64,000 bases of DNA, taken from assembly GCF_004300825.1 (NCBI RefSeq), contig NZ_CP036250.1, positions 186,001 through 250,000 of the forward strand, given 5' to 3'. Below are positions 27,422-37,235 of the stretch, in pieces. Position 1 is the first letter of the stretch, and each line of letters begins with the position of its first letter. The translations under genes and the position numbers were made by a program. The stretch comes from Egicoccus halophilus (lineage in GTDB: Bacteria > Actinomycetota > Nitriliruptoria > Nitriliruptorales > Nitriliruptoraceae). The notes under the pieces were generated by a model, which saw only the letters and a list, made by a program, of their open reading frames with translations, was not told the DNA's origin and did not search any database.

Positions 27422-27806
27422 AGCCTTGCCTCCCCTGTTCCTCCACCGTTGCCGGTGCCCGTGGCTCCGGCAACGATCTACGGTGAAGGTGTTCTGCGCT
27501 TCGCTCGTGCCCGCGCTCCGACGAACGCTACGTTCCGCCCGTACCCGTCTCCATAGCCCGCTGGAGGCATTGTTCTCGTGTACAGGAACTAGTCACGTCG
27601 GCCGCGAGCGGGTCGGAACGGCCGCGTTCCGCGCGCCGGCCGAGCGATGCGGGCGACTCCGGCCCCACGCACGGGCACGCCTGCTCCCCTGCGCGCGCGC
27701 CGAGGGACCTGTCGCTGACCCGGGGCGGTGGCCGGTCGACGGGGTAACCTCGCCGCCGATTCCGAGGGGCCGTCCTCCGCGCCCCGCCTGACGTCGAAGG
27801 GTGGAC
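27422..27806. other. Divergent intergenic region between whiB and PBP genes
   Basis: 385 bases without a supported gene. It should hold the promoters of the leftward whiB and the rightward penicillin-binding protein gene, but I find no clear -35/-10 pair. A weak palindrome GAACG-N3-CGTTC lies near 27523; its spacing does not match the SOS box. Confidence 0.4.
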
Positions 27807-30689
27807 ATGGGCGCGCGTCCGAGCCTGCAGCGACCCCCACGCCGACGCGGCGGGGCCGCTGACTCCGGCGTTGCGGCGACGGACCTCGTGGAACGCGGCA
27901 GCAGCGTCCTGGCGCGGGTGCTGATGCTGATCGCCGTGGTCGGGGCGACCGGCCTGCTCGTCGGCACGCTGTTCCTCCCGGCCGCCGTCGCCACCGACGA
28001 CGTGCTGGCCGCCGTGCGCAGCGAGGTGTTCGACCTGCCACCGTTGGGGGACCCGGTCGCGCCGCCGCAGAACTCCTATGTCCTGGCCGCCGACGGCAGC
28101 GAGCTCGCCGAGCTGACCTTCGAGGAGAACCGGGTCCCCGTCCGGTTCGACGAGATCCCCCAGGTCATGATCGACGCGGTGCTGGCCACCGAGGACGCCG
28201 ACTTCTACGAGCACGAGGGCGTCAACCACCTCGCCATCGCCCGCGCCGCGCTCACCAACTTCCGCGCCGGCAGCATCCAGGGCGGGGCATCGACCATCAC
28301 CCAGCAGTACGTCAAGCAGGCGTTCCTCACCCCCGAGCAGACCCTGGGTCGCAAGGTGCAGGAGGCCATCTACGCCACCCAGCTCGAGCAGCAGCTGACC
28401 AAGGACGAGATCCTCGAGCAGTACCTCAACCGGACCTACTTCGGCACCGGCGTCTACGGCATCGGCACCGCGGCCGAGCGCTACTTCTCCAAGGACGTGT
28501 CCGCACTGAGTCTGCCCGAGGCGGCGACGCTGGCCGGGGTGATCCGCAGTCCCGAGCGCAACAACCCGATCGCCAACCCGCAGAACGCCCTCACGCGCCG
28601 CAACATCGTGCTCGGGCAGATGGCCACCCACGGGTTCGTGTCGGCCGACGAGGCGGCCGAGGCCCGCGAGCAACCACTCGAGCTGCAGGTCGCCGAGCCG
28701 CATCCCACGTCCGAACCGCTGTGGGTGGACTGGGTCACGCGCCTGCTGATCAACGAGGAGGTGGCCGGCGGTCTGGGAAGCCAGCTCGACGCCATGCAGA
28801 CCATGGGGGCGACCTCCGAGGAGCGCCGCGCCCGTGTCTACCAGTCGGGCCTGCGCATTCACACCACGCTCGACCCCGAGCTGCAGGCCCTGGCGCAGGA
28901 GTCGTTGGCGGCCAACCTCACCTACGAGCGCGAGACGGCGGCCGAGTTGGCCCGCGAACCGCGCGGTGCGATCGCCTCGATCGACCCGGAGACCGGGGCG
29001 ATCGTCGCGCTCGCGCAGGGCCCGCACCCCTGGGGTGCGTGCAGCGAGGACGGCGACTGGGCCGACCAGACCGACGACGGCGAGCTGCTCTGCCACAAGA
29101 CCAAGGTCAACTCCGTCGTCCCGGGCGCCGGCGGCTCCGGTCGCCAGCCGGGGTCGACCTTCAAGCCGCTCATCATCGCGGCGGCACTGGACGACGGCCT
29201 GCCGCCGACCCTGCAGATGGACGGCCGAGGCCCGACCGAGATCGAGGGTTGCCGCAACAGCGGAGCGCCCTACGAGGTCGGCAACTTCGCCGAGAGCGGC
29301 GGTGGGCAGTTCATGGACATGTACGAGGCCGTCCGGCGCTCGAACAACGTCTACCACGCCAAGCTGATCGCGGAGATCGGTCCGGACCAGGCCGTCGCGA
29401 CGGCCCGCAAGCTCGGCATCACCAGCCGCCACCTCGCCCCGGAGTGCTCGCTGGCGCTGGGCGCGGTGGACGTCGCGCCGCTCGAGATGGCCGCGGCGTA
29501 CGCGACGCTCGCCAACCGCGGGGTCCACTGCGCACCGTTCCCGATCAGCCGCATCGAGGACGCCGACGGCGAGGTCGTCTGGGAGCACCAGCCCGAGTGC
29601 ACACAGGTCCTCGACCAGGACGTCGCCGACCGCACGGTCGACATCCTGGCCGGACCGGTCCGACCCGGGGGTACGGCCCCCAGCGCCGATCTCGGCGAGT
29701 GGCCGACCCGCGGCAAGACCGGCACCACCGACAAGCACCGTGACGCCTGGTTCGTCGGCTTCATCCGCCAACTCGCCACCGCCACCTGGATCGGCTACCC
29801 GGCCGACACCCGCTACTTCGTCGACTCGGACGCCGCGGCGGCGGCCTGCGGGGACGAGGGCTGGTTCCGGCCCGGCGAGACGACCCAGTGCAACGGACGG
29901 ACCAAGTTCCTCACCGACGTCACCATCGCCGGGCAGTACTACGCCCGGGTCACCGGCGGCAGCCTGCCCGCCGCGGTCTGGACCGACTACATGCGTCAGG
30001 CGGCCGAGCGCTACGAACCGGAGGACTTCCCCGACCCGGGTGCCCTGCCCAGCGCGAGCGTCCCGAACCTGCTCTCGTCCGGCTCCGTCGGGCGGGCGCG
30101 CCAGGTCGCCCAGGAGGCCGGGTTCCGGTTCCGGCTGGTGGAGGTCGACGACCACCGCAGCGCCGGCACCTTCGTCGGCCAGACGCCTGGCGCCGGCGCC
30201 AGCCGGCCGCTGGGGACCGCCGTCACCCTGCAGGTGTCCAACGGCACCGGGCAGGCCCCGGCCGTCCCCGACGTACGGGGCCGCACGCTCGACGACGCCA
30301 TCGCCAGGCTCGTCAACCGCGGCTACGAGGTGGCCGTGCAGCGGATCGCGGTCAACGACCGGGACCAGGTCGGCCGCGTCGTGGGCACCAGCCCGTCGCC
30401 GGGTTCGCGGTTGCTGCCGCGGCAGGGCGCCGTGGTCGTGATCAGCGTCGGTGTGGCCGCCCAGCCGGAACCTTCCCCCGAGCCCTCCCCCGAACCGTCC
30501 CCCGACCCCGCTCCGGAGCCCTCGCCCGAGCGCTCCCCCTCGCCGTCGCCGAGTCCGTCGCCTCCGGCCGGCGCGGACGAGGACGGCGACGCGACGGCCG
30601 GCGGCGAACCCGACGAGGATCCGCCGGCGCGTCGGGGTCCGGGTCAGGGACGCGGCCCCGACGGCGACGGCCCGCCAGGTCAGGACTGA
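27807..30689 (+). CDS. Class A penicillin-binding protein with PASTA domains (PonA2-like)
   Basis: 960 residues. A cytoplasmic basic tail and one membrane span (residues ~35-60) precede a GT51 glycosyltransferase domain containing the EDADFYEHEGV motif and GGASTITQQ, then a transpeptidase domain with the SxxK serine S450 (STFK), SNN and KTGTT motifs. Two PASTA domains follow (around codons 30040-30450), then a Pro/Glu/Ser-rich tail with repeated PEPSPEPSP. The enzyme polymerises and cross-links peptidoglycan. The ATG at 27807 has AAGGG five bases upstream; a GTG at 27801 is an alternative. Divergent from whiB, as in mycobacteria. Confidence 0.95.
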   Translation: MGARPSLQRPPRRRGGAADSGVAATDLVERGSSVLARVLMLIAVVGATGLLVGTLFLPAAVATDDVLAAVRSEVFDLPPLGDPVAPPQNSYVLAADGSELAELTFEENRVPVRFDEIPQVMIDAVLATEDADFYEHEGVNHLAIARAALTNFRAGSIQGGASTITQQYVKQAFLTPEQTLGRKVQEAIYATQLEQQLTKDEILEQYLNRTYFGTGVYGIGTAAERYFSKDVSALSLPEAATLAGVIRSPERNNPIANPQNALTRRNIVLGQMATHGFVSADEAAEAREQPLELQVAEPHPTSEPLWVDWVTRLLINEEVAGGLGSQLDAMQTMGATSEERRARVYQSGLRIHTTLDPELQALAQESLAANLTYERETAAELAREPRGAIASIDPETGAIVALAQGPHPWGACSEDGDWADQTDDGELLCHKTKVNSVVPGAGGSGRQPGSTFKPLIIAAALDDGLPPTLQMDGRGPTEIEGCRNSGAPYEVGNFAESGGGQFMDMYEAVRRSNNVYHAKLIAEIGPDQAVATARKLGITSRHLAPECSLALGAVDVAPLEMAAAYATLANRGVHCAPFPISRIEDADGEVVWEHQPECTQVLDQDVADRTVDILAGPVRPGGTAPSADLGEWPTRGKTGTTDKHRDAWFVGFIRQLATATWIGYPADTRYFVDSDAAAAACGDEGWFRPGETTQCNGRTKFLTDVTIAGQYYARVTGGSLPAAVWTDYMRQAAERYEPEDFPDPGALPSASVPNLLSSGSVGRARQVAQEAGFRFRLVEVDDHRSAGTFVGQTPGAGASRPLGTAVTLQVSNGTGQAPAVPDVRGRTLDDAIARLVNRGYEVAVQRIAVNDRDQVGRVVGTSPSPGSRLLPRQGAVVVISVGVAAQPEPSPEPSPEPSPDPAPEPSPERSPSPSPSPSPPAGADEDGDATAGGEPDEDPPARRGPGQGRGPDGDGPPGQD

Positions 30690-30692
30690 CCC

Positions 30693-31601
30693 ATGAACCG
30701 GCTCTCGCGTACGGCCCTGGCCACCGGCGTGCTCGGTGCCGGGTGCCTCGCCTACGGCACCCTTCTCGAGCGTCGCTGGTACCGGCTGCAGCGCCTGCAA
30801 CTGCCCGGGACCCTGCGGCGTCCCGCCGACACCGCCGACGGACGGCTGCGGATCCTGCACGTCAGCGACGTGCACCTCGTCCCCGGTCAGGACCACCGCA
30901 TCCGGTTCCTGGCGTCGCTGGCGCGCCTCGACCACGACCTCGTGGTGGCCACCGGTGACCTGTTGGGCGCCCCGGACACCGAGGACCTCGCGGCCGACGC
31001 GCTCGCGCCGCTGACCTCCGGTGGCCGGCCGGGACTGGTCGTGCTCGGCAGCAACGACCTGTACGGCCCGGTGCCCAAGACGCCGGTGGCCTACTTCATC
31101 GAACCCGACCGCCGCCGCTTCGGGCCGCGGCTCGACACCGACCGGTTCGTCGACCGGCTCGGGGCCTACGGCTACCGGACCCTGCGTGGCGAGGCGTGCA
31201 CCATCGAGACGGCCGCCGGCAGGGTCGCCGTCGGTGGGTTCGACGACCCCCATCTGCCCGAGACCGTCATCCCCACCCCCGAGGTGCTGCGCCCGCCCGA
31301 CGCCGGCGACGTGGTGGCCTCGCTCGGGCTGGTGCACGCGCCCTACCTCGCGGCACTCGACGTCCTGGTCGACGCCGGACACGAGGTGCTGCTCGCCGGG
31401 CACACCCACGGTGGGCAGGTCCGGGTCCCCGGTGTCGGCGCGCTGATCGCCAATTGCGACCTGCCGCTGGACCAGGCCCGGGGCGCCTCGCGCTACCGCG
31501 GCCGGTGGCTGCACGTCTCCGCCGGGCTCGGCCACAACCGCTACGCGCCGGTCCGCTTCGCGTGCCGGCCGGAGGCGACCCTGCTCGAGCTGTCGCCGTG
31601 A
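30693..31601 (+). CDS. Membrane-associated metallophosphoesterase
   Basis: 302 residues. An N-terminal hydrophobic segment is followed by a calcineurin-like phosphoesterase domain: DVH with D59 and H61, GDLLG with D89, GSND in place of the usual GNHD (Asn to Ser at the position that normally reads N in GNxD, the catalytic-loop Asn-Asp retained), and GHTHGGQ near residue 233. It starts three bases after the PBP stop and matches the gene downstream of ponA2 in mycobacteria. Possible substrates include lipid-linked phosphates; unknown. Confidence 0.9.
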   Translation: MNRLSRTALATGVLGAGCLAYGTLLERRWYRLQRLQLPGTLRRPADTADGRLRILHVSDVHLVPGQDHRIRFLASLARLDHDLVVATGDLLGAPDTEDLAADALAPLTSGGRPGLVVLGSNDLYGPVPKTPVAYFIEPDRRRFGPRLDTDRFVDRLGAYGYRTLRGEACTIETAAGRVAVGGFDDPHLPETVIPTPEVLRPPDAGDVVASLGLVHAPYLAALDVLVDAGHEVLLAGHTHGGQVRVPGVGALIANCDLPLDQARGASRYRGRWLHVSAGLGHNRYAPVRFACRPEATLLELSP

Positions 31602-31679
31602 CCCGACGCCGGTTCGCGCCGGTCGCCGCGCCGGGGTAATCTCCGGGCCGCCCCGCTTCGGGGCCTTCCGCGTGCACGA

Positions 31680-31756
31680 CGGGATGTAGCGCAGCTTGGT
31701 AGCGCACCTCGTTCGGGACGAGGGGGTCGCCGGTTCAAATCCGGCCATCCCGACCA
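31680..31756 (+). tRNA. tRNA-Pro(CGG)
   Basis: A 77-base cloverleaf. Acceptor CGGGATG pairs with CATCCCG, D-arm GCGC/GCGC, anticodon stem CCTCG/CGAGG with loop TTCGGGA (anticodon CGG), T-arm GCCGG-TTCAAAT-CCGGC, discriminator A and an encoded CCA. Confidence 0.96.
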
Positions 31757-31769
31757 GCGCACGCGAACG

Positions 31770-31800
31770 ACGCGCGGCACCGGTTCCCGGTGCCGCGCGT
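31770..31800 (+). terminator. Terminator-like hairpin after tRNA-Pro
   Basis: ACGCGCGGCACCGG and CCGGTGCCGCGCGT form a perfect 14-bp stem with a TTC loop, 13 bases past the tRNA 3' end. It lacks a T-run but is well placed to end tRNA transcription. Confidence 0.6.
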
Positions 31801-31896
31801 CGCGTTCGTGCCGGGTCGCTCGGCGAGAGCCCTACGCTGCCGTCCCCGGCCGGCGAACCCGACCTCGACCTCCGCTCCGTCGCGCAAGGGACGTCC

Positions 31897-32199
31897 ATGG
31901 ATCTCGGGCAGCTGCAGCGCACCATCGCCGCCACCTACGGCGTGCAGGACCGCGCCCGGGGCGTGGACGGCACGTTCGCGTGGTTCGTCGAGGAGGTCGG
32001 CGAACTGTCGCGGGCGATCCGCCGGCAGGGGCACGACGAACGCGTCGTCGAGTTCTCCGACGTGCTCGCCTGGCTGGTCACCCTGGCGGAGATGACCGGG
32101 GTCGACCTCGCCGAGGCGGCCGAGCGCTACGCCGACGGCTGCCCGAAGTGCGACGCCTCGCCCTGCCGGTGTGGGGTCGACGATCCGTCGCGACCCTGA
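31897..32199 (+). CDS. MazG-like nucleotide pyrophosphohydrolase
   Basis: 100 residues from the ATG at 31897, with AAGGG six bases upstream. The MazG/all-alpha NTP pyrophosphatase motif is visible as EEVGEL (first E pair) and EFSDVLAWL (second metal-binding pair). The C-terminus adds a CPKCDASPCRC cysteine motif, potentially zinc-binding. The family hydrolyses non-canonical NTPs to NMPs. The stop codon lies in the first copy of a 23-bp tandem duplication. Confidence 0.87.
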   Translation: MDLGQLQRTIAATYGVQDRARGVDGTFAWFVEEVGELSRAIRRQGHDERVVEFSDVLAWLVTLAEMTGVDLAEAAERYADGCPKCDASPCRCGVDDPSRP

Positions 32200-32223
32200 C
32201 CGACGATCCGTCGCGACCCTGAC
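32178..32223 (+). repeat. 23-bp tandem duplication spanning MazG stop codon
   Basis: Two exact head-to-tail copies (32178-32200 and 32201-32223) include the stop codon, so a second TGA lies 23 bases downstream. It looks like a recent slippage or replication duplication at the 3' end of the gene. Confidence 0.95.
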
Positions 32224-32230
32224 GCGACGG
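32208..32230. terminator. Hairpin between convergent MazG and BCCT genes
   Basis: CCGTCGCG and CGCGACGG form an 8-bp perfect stem with a 7-base loop in the 45-base gap between two convergent genes. It uses the second copy of the 23-bp duplication as its left arm. Confidence 0.4.
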
Positions 32231-32244
32231 TCCGGCCGTCCGCG

Positions 32245-33981
32245 TCATTCACGCGGCTGGCCGGAACGCTCGTCGCGGACGTCGACGTCCTCGGGCTGCA
32301 GGTCGATCTCGCGCGCCAGCACGTCGAGTTCGCGTTCGCGGACGGTGACCTCGTCGCGCAGCTGCGAGAGTTCCTGCTCACGCCGACGGAACGTTCGCTC
32401 GCGGTCGGTCGCGTCACGCATGTGGACCGGCGGCAGCCCGGTGCGTTGCCCGGCCGGTGCGACGGCGAACTCCTGTTTGAGCCCGCGGGCGATCGACCAC
32501 GTCGCCAGCACCAGGACGATGGTGAAGGGCAGGCCGGTCGACACCGCCCCGGCCTGCAGGGCGCCCAGCCCGCCGGCCAGCAGCAGCCCGGCGGCGACGA
32601 GCCCCTCGGTGACCGCCCAGAACACCCGGGTGACCGGGTGCGGGTCGGGGTCGCCGCCGGACGTCAGGATGTCGATGACGAACGAGCCGGAGTCGGAGCT
32701 GGTGACGAAGAAGGTCACCACGAGCAGCACGGCGAGGACCGACACGATGCCCGACAGCGGCAGCTGCTCGAGCAGCCCGAACAGCGCGAGCGAGGAGTCC
32801 TCGGCCGCCAGCTCGTCGATCCCGGCACCCTGCTCCTCGAAGAAGATGCCGGCGTTGCCGAAGACGGTGAACCACGCGAAGGACACCACCGACGGCACGA
32901 GCAAGACGCCCAGGATGAACTCCCGGATCGTGCGACCACGCGAGATGCGGGCGATGAACATGCCGACGAACGGCGACCAGGACACCCACCAGGCCCAGTA
33001 GAAGATCGTCCATCCGCCGAGCCAGTCCTGCCCCTCCTGACCGGCGTAGACACCCATGCGCGACAGCAGCTCGGCCATGCCACCCAGGTAGGCACCGGTG
33101 TTCTGCACGAAGGCACCGACCAGGAACAGGGTCGGACCGGCCAGCAGCACGAAGCCCATCAGCAGCGCCGCCAGCACGATGTTGAACTGCGACAGCCGCT
33201 GGATGCCCTTGTCGAGGCCCGAGAGCACCGACACGGTGGCGACCGCGGTGATGATCGCGATGAGCACCAGCTGCACGCCGACGGACATCTCGATGTCGAA
33301 GACCCGGTTCAGTCCCGCGTTGACCTGCGCCACGCCCAGGCCCAGCGAGGTCGCCACACCGAACATGGTGCCCACCACGGCGGTGACGTCGATCAGGTTG
33401 CCGAGCGCCCCCTCGACGCGGTCGCCGAGCAGCGGGCGGAACAGCGAGCGGATGGCGAGCGGCTGGTCGTGCCGGAAGCCGAAGTAGGCCAGTCCGAGGC
33501 CGATCACCGCGTAGATCGCCCACGGCGAGAAGCCCCAGTGGTGGAACGCATGCAGCATGGCGTCGCGGGCGGCCTCGGTCGTACCGGGTTCGAACCGCGG
33601 CGGGTCGGACGCGTAGAACATCACCGGTTCGGCGACGCCCCAGTACATCAGGCCGATGCCCATGCCGGCCGCGAACAGCATCGCGAACCACGACAGCGTC
33701 GAGTAGTCGGGCGTCGAGTCGTCCGGGCCGAGCCGGACCTTGGCGTAGCGCCCGAGCGCCATCCACGCACAGAAGCCGAGGAAGAGCACCACGGCCAGGA
33801 TGAAGAGCCAGCCGAAGGTGTCGGTGATCCAACCCTGCACCGCACCGAGCGTGTCACCGGCCGTCTCCGGGGCCACGACCGCGAACACGACGAAGGCGAG
33901 GATCAACACCGCCGACGCGACGAACACCGGCGGGTGGATGGTCTCACGGATCGATCGCTTCTCATCGGTGGCGCTCGTCAT
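32245..33981 (-). CDS. BCCT-family betaine/choline/carnitine transporter
   Basis: 578 residues with about twelve membrane spans. The BCCT signature GMGIGLMYWGVAEP (residues ~105-120) and the Trp-rich FYWAWWVSWSPFVGMF segment are present; the glycine-rich motif fits Na+-coupled betaine-type carriers. The cytoplasmic C-terminus is a ~60-residue charged coiled coil, the region that senses osmotic state in BetP-like carriers. It probably imports compatible solutes under salt stress. It sits 132 bases downstream of asd in the same direction. Confidence 0.93.
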   Translation of the reverse strand: MTSATDEKRSIRETIHPPVFVASAVLILAFVVFAVVAPETAGDTLGAVQGWITDTFGWLFILAVVLFLGFCAWMALGRYAKVRLGPDDSTPDYSTLSWFAMLFAAGMGIGLMYWGVAEPVMFYASDPPRFEPGTTEAARDAMLHAFHHWGFSPWAIYAVIGLGLAYFGFRHDQPLAIRSLFRPLLGDRVEGALGNLIDVTAVVGTMFGVATSLGLGVAQVNAGLNRVFDIEMSVGVQLVLIAIITAVATVSVLSGLDKGIQRLSQFNIVLAALLMGFVLLAGPTLFLVGAFVQNTGAYLGGMAELLSRMGVYAGQEGQDWLGGWTIFYWAWWVSWSPFVGMFIARISRGRTIREFILGVLLVPSVVSFAWFTVFGNAGIFFEEQGAGIDELAAEDSSLALFGLLEQLPLSGIVSVLAVLLVVTFFVTSSDSGSFVIDILTSGGDPDPHPVTRVFWAVTEGLVAAGLLLAGGLGALQAGAVSTGLPFTIVLVLATWSIARGLKQEFAVAPAGQRTGLPPVHMRDATDRERTFRRREQELSQLRDEVTVRERELDVLAREIDLQPEDVDVRDERSGQPRE

Positions 33982-34113
33982 GCGTCACTCTCCGGCAGCA
34001 CGCGGACGGGGGACTCGCCGCGCGGCCGTCCCCACCAGCCTCGCGACAACGTTCGACGCTAGGGCCGCCGACGCCGTCCGGCAGGCGCAGCGCCCCCGTC
34101 GGACGGCCGCCCC

Positions 34114-35166
34114 TCACTCGTCGAGCACGAGCTCGGCGATCTGGACCGCGTTGAGCGCGGCACCCTTGAGCAGGTTGTCGCCGACGACCCACAGGTTGAG
34201 GCTGTGCGGGTCGAACAGGTCCTCGCGGATGCGACCCACCAGGACCTCGTCGCGACCGGCCGAGCCGAGCGGCGTCGGATAGGCCAGCGTCTCGCCCTCG
34301 GCGTCGACGCCGTCCTCGATCACCAGCCCGGGGGCCTGTTGCAGCGCGTCGAGCGCCGCCTCGCGCGAGACCGGGTCGGCGAACGACATCCGCGCGTTGA
34401 TGGCGTGACCGACGACGACCGGGACCCGGACGCAGGTCGGCGAGACCCGCAACGCCGGCAGGTCGAGGATCTTGCGCGACTCGTTGACGAGCTTCCACTC
34501 CTCGTCGGTGTAGCGCGCGTCGGTGAAGCTGCCGCAGTGGGCGAGCACGTTGAAGGCGATCGCCTTGGAGAACGTCTCCGCCGCCACGCCGGCCTCGGCG
34601 GCGGCGCCGTCGGTGCGCAGCAGCTCGGGGTTCTCGGCCAGCTCGGTGGTCTGTGCGAGCAGTTCGGCGATGCCCGACTGTCCGGCGCCGCCGGCCGCCT
34701 GGTACGAGGTCGCGACCATGTCGGTCAGGGCGAACGCCTCGTGCAGCGGCTTGGCGGCCACCATCAGCACCATGGTGGTGCAGTTGGGGTTGGCGATGAT
34801 GCCCTTGGGGCGCTGCCGCGCCGCGTCGGGGTTCACCTCGCTGACCACCAGCGGGACCTGCTCGTCCATCCGGAACGCGGAGGAGTTGTCCACGACGACC
34901 GCGCCGCGCTCCGCGGCGATCGGGCCCCACTCCCTGGAGCGGGCACCTCCGGCGCTGAACAGGGCGATGTCGACGCCGTCGAACGCCTCGGGCGAGATGG
35001 CGCGGACCTCGACCTCACCGTCCTTCCACGGCAGCGTGGTGCCGGCGGAGCGTTCGGAGGCGAGGAAGACCGGCTCGCCGTCGAGCGGGAAGTCGCGCGT
35101 GTCGAGCAGTCGGCGCATCTCGCGCCCGACCGCTCCGGTGGCGCCGACCAGGGCGACCTTGGCCAT
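34114..35166 (-). CDS. asd: Aspartate-semialdehyde dehydrogenase
   Basis: 350 residues. It reduces aspartyl-phosphate to aspartate semialdehyde with NADPH, the second step to Lys, Thr, Met and diaminopimelate. N-terminal GATGAVGREM is the NADPH loop; C129 in NPNCTT is the nucleophile; SYQAAGGAGQ and the GHAINARMSF catalytic-His segment follow. The ATG at 35166 has AGGAGAG upstream and overlaps the lysC stop by one base (TGATG), so lysC and asd are co-translated. Confidence 0.97.
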   Translation of the reverse strand: MAKVALVGATGAVGREMRRLLDTRDFPLDGEPVFLASERSAGTTLPWKDGEVEVRAISPEAFDGVDIALFSAGGARSREWGPIAAERGAVVVDNSSAFRMDEQVPLVVSEVNPDAARQRPKGIIANPNCTTMVLMVAAKPLHEAFALTDMVATSYQAAGGAGQSGIAELLAQTTELAENPELLRTDGAAAEAGVAAETFSKAIAFNVLAHCGSFTDARYTDEEWKLVNESRKILDLPALRVSPTCVRVPVVVGHAINARMSFADPVSREAALDALQQAPGLVIEDGVDAEGETLAYPTPLGSAGRDEVLVGRIREDLFDPHSLNLWVVGDNLLKGAALNAVQIAELVLDE

Positions 35167-36407
35167 CAGTTGCTCTCCTGTGCGACCTGCTCGTCGGCCA
35201 GGTCGAAGGCGTCGTGGACGGCGAGCACCGCCTGCTCCACCTGGTCCTTGGACACCACCACGGACACGCGGATGGTCGAGGTGGAGATCATCTCGATGTT
35301 CACGCCGGCGGTGGACAGCGCCCCGAACATCTTGGCGGCGACACCCGGGTGGGTCTTCATGCCGGCCCCGACCAACGACACCTTGGCGATGTTGTCGTCG
35401 ACGTTGATGCCCTCGGCGTGGATCTCGTTGGCCAGCGGCTCGAGCACCGACAGCGCCTGGGGCTGGTCGCCGCGCGGCAGGGTGAACGAGATGTCGGTGC
35501 GCCCGTCCGAGGAGACGTTCTGCACGATCATGTCGATGTTGACGTTGGTCTGCGCCAGCGCACTGAACAGCCGGGACGCCACGCCGGGCGTGTCGGGCAC
35601 GCCGTGGACGGTCATCTTGGCCTCGGAGGTGTCGTGGGCGACACCGGAGATGATCGCGTCTTCCACCTTGTCCTCCTCCGGACCGACCCACGTGCCGGCC
35701 GTGTAGCTGAACGACGAGCGCACGTGGATGCGCACGTCGTGGTTGCGTCCGAACTCCACCGAGCGGACCTGCAGGACGCCGGCGCCCTGTGCCGACATCT
35801 CGAGCATCTCCTCGTAGGAGACGTAGTCGAGCTTGCGGGCGTCGTGGACGATGCGCGGGTCGGCGGTGAACACCCCGTCGACGTCGGTGTAGATCTCGCA
35901 CACGTCGGCGCCGAGCGCGGCGGCCAGCGCCACCGCGGTCGTGTCCGAGCCGCCGCGACCCAGCGTGGTGATGTCCTTGGTGTCCTGGCTGACGCCCTGG
36001 AACCCCGCCACGATGACGACGTTGCCCTCCTCGAGCGCACCCTGCACCCGGCCGGGCGTGATGTCGACGATGCGGGCCTTGCCGTGCACCGCGTCGGTGA
36101 TGATGCCGGCCTGCGAGCCGGTGAACGACTTGGCCGGCACGCCGCGCTCGGCGAGGGCGATGGCGAGCAGCGACATCGAGATGCGTTCACCGGCGGTCAG
36201 CAGGATGTCGAGCTCGCGCTCGGGGGGCTGCTCGCTGATCCGGGCCGCCATGTCGACCAGCTCGTCGGTCGTCTTGCCCATGGCGGACACGACGACGACG
36301 GTCTGGTTGCCGCCACGGTGGGAGCGGGCGACCCGGTCGGCGACCCGCTTCATGCGGTCGACGTCACCGACGGAGGTCCCGCCGTACTTCTGCACGACGA
36401 TGGCCAC
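35166..36407 (-). CDS. lysC: Aspartate kinase
   Basis: 413 residues, the length of a class with two C-terminal ACT domains. N-terminal [11 protein letters not shown] carries the catalytic Lys; the ATP region FTADPRIV is intact; ACT repeats begin near residue 265 and would bind Lys and/or Thr as feedback inhibitors. In several actinobacteria an internal start also yields a beta subunit; I cannot confirm this here. The start is a GTG with a weak upstream site. First step of the aspartate family pathway. Confidence 0.97.
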   Translation of the reverse strand: MAIVVQKYGGTSVGDVDRMKRVADRVARSHRGGNQTVVVVSAMGKTTDELVDMAARISEQPPERELDILLTAGERISMSLLAIALAERGVPAKSFTGSQAGIITDAVHGKARIVDITPGRVQGALEEGNVVIVAGFQGVSQDTKDITTLGRGGSDTTAVALAAALGADVCEIYTDVDGVFTADPRIVHDARKLDYVSYEEMLEMSAQGAGVLQVRSVEFGRNHDVRIHVRSSFSYTAGTWVGPEEDKVEDAIISGVAHDTSEAKMTVHGVPDTPGVASRLFSALAQTNVNIDMIVQNVSSDGRTDISFTLPRGDQPQALSVLEPLANEIHAEGINVDDNIAKVSLVGAGMKTHPGVAAKMFGALSTAGVNIEMISTSTIRVSVVVSKDQVEQAVLAVHDAFDLADEQVAQESN

Positions 36408-36635
36408 GGGGTGGACGCTTTCGTGTGAGCGATGGGTGTTCGGGCGGGCCGCCCGCGCGCCGTCGAGGTCGAACGTGGCGGCGCCCCGACGGACCTCGCC
36501 GACCGGGGCACGTCGAGACTAGGCGGCCTCCCGCTCGTCAGCGAGTCGGGCCCCGGGCCGTACGGTGGCGGGCGTCGCGTCGCCACCGGCCACGCGCGAC
36601 ACGCACGCGTGCCCGGTTCGTCGCGGTCGTCGGGT

Positions 36636-37235
36636 TCAGCCGCGGACGTCGCGGCGGCCGGCGAAGGCCCGTCCGAGCGTGACCTCGTCGGCGTAGTCGA
36701 GGTCGCCGCCGACCGGCAGCCCGCTCGCCAGCCTGGTGATGCGCACGCCCAGCGGCGCGAACAGCCGCGACAGGTACGACGCGGTCGCCTCGCCCTCGAC
36801 GTTGGGGTTGGTCGCGATGATCAACTCGTCGACGGGTTCGTCGTCGAGCCGGCGCACGAGGTCACGCACGTGCAGGTCGTCGGGCCCGATCCCGTCGATC
36901 GGCGAGATCGCCCCACCGAGCACGTGGTAGCGGCCGCGGTACTCGCGGGTGCGCTCGATGGCGACGACGTCCCGGGCCTCCTCGACCACGCACAGCACGC
37001 GGCCGTCCCGGCGCGGGTCGCGGCAGATGCGGCACTCCTCGGCCTCGCTGACGTTGAAGCAGCGGGCGCAGAACCGCACCGTGGCCTTCACCCGGGTGAT
37101 GGCGTCGGCGAGCCGCTGCGCGTCGGCCGGCTCGGCCTGCAGGAGGTGGAACGCGATCCGCTGGGCACTCTTGGGGCCGACGCCCGGCAGACGGCCGAGT
37201 TCGTCGATGAGGTCCTGGACGGCACCCTCGTACAT
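36636..37235 (-). CDS. recR: Recombination protein RecR
   Basis: 199 residues. RecR loads RecA at gaps with RecO and RecF. N-terminal helix-hairpin-helix ([15 protein letters not shown]), a C4 zinc finger (C56, C59, C68, C71), and a TOPRIM domain ([15 protein letters not shown], then [14 protein letters not shown]). The ATG has GGGAAGG upstream. dnaX lies 63 bases upstream; the ybaB gene that commonly separates the two is absent. Confidence 0.97.
   Translation of the reverse strand: MYEGAVQDLIDELGRLPGVGPKSAQRIAFHLLQAEPADAQRLADAITRVKATVRFCARCFNVSEAEECRICRDPRRDGRVLCVVEEARDVVAIERTREYRGRYHVLGGAISPIDGIGPDDLHVRDLVRRLDDEPVDELIIATNPNVEGEATASYLSRLFAPLGVRITRLASGLPVGGDLDYADEVTLGRAFAGRRDVRG

Noticed and set aside
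27520-27540. LexA/SOS-like box between whiB and the PBP gene
   Set aside because: The arms GAACG and CGTTC are separated by three bases, giving GAAC-N5-GTTC rather than the actinobacterial GAAC-N4-GTTC spacing.
27528-31934. A 1468-codon open frame on the minus strand
   Set aside because: It lies antisense to the PBP, phosphoesterase and tRNA genes, has Arg/Gly/Val-rich composition and no domains; such frames are common shadows in DNA of this GC content.
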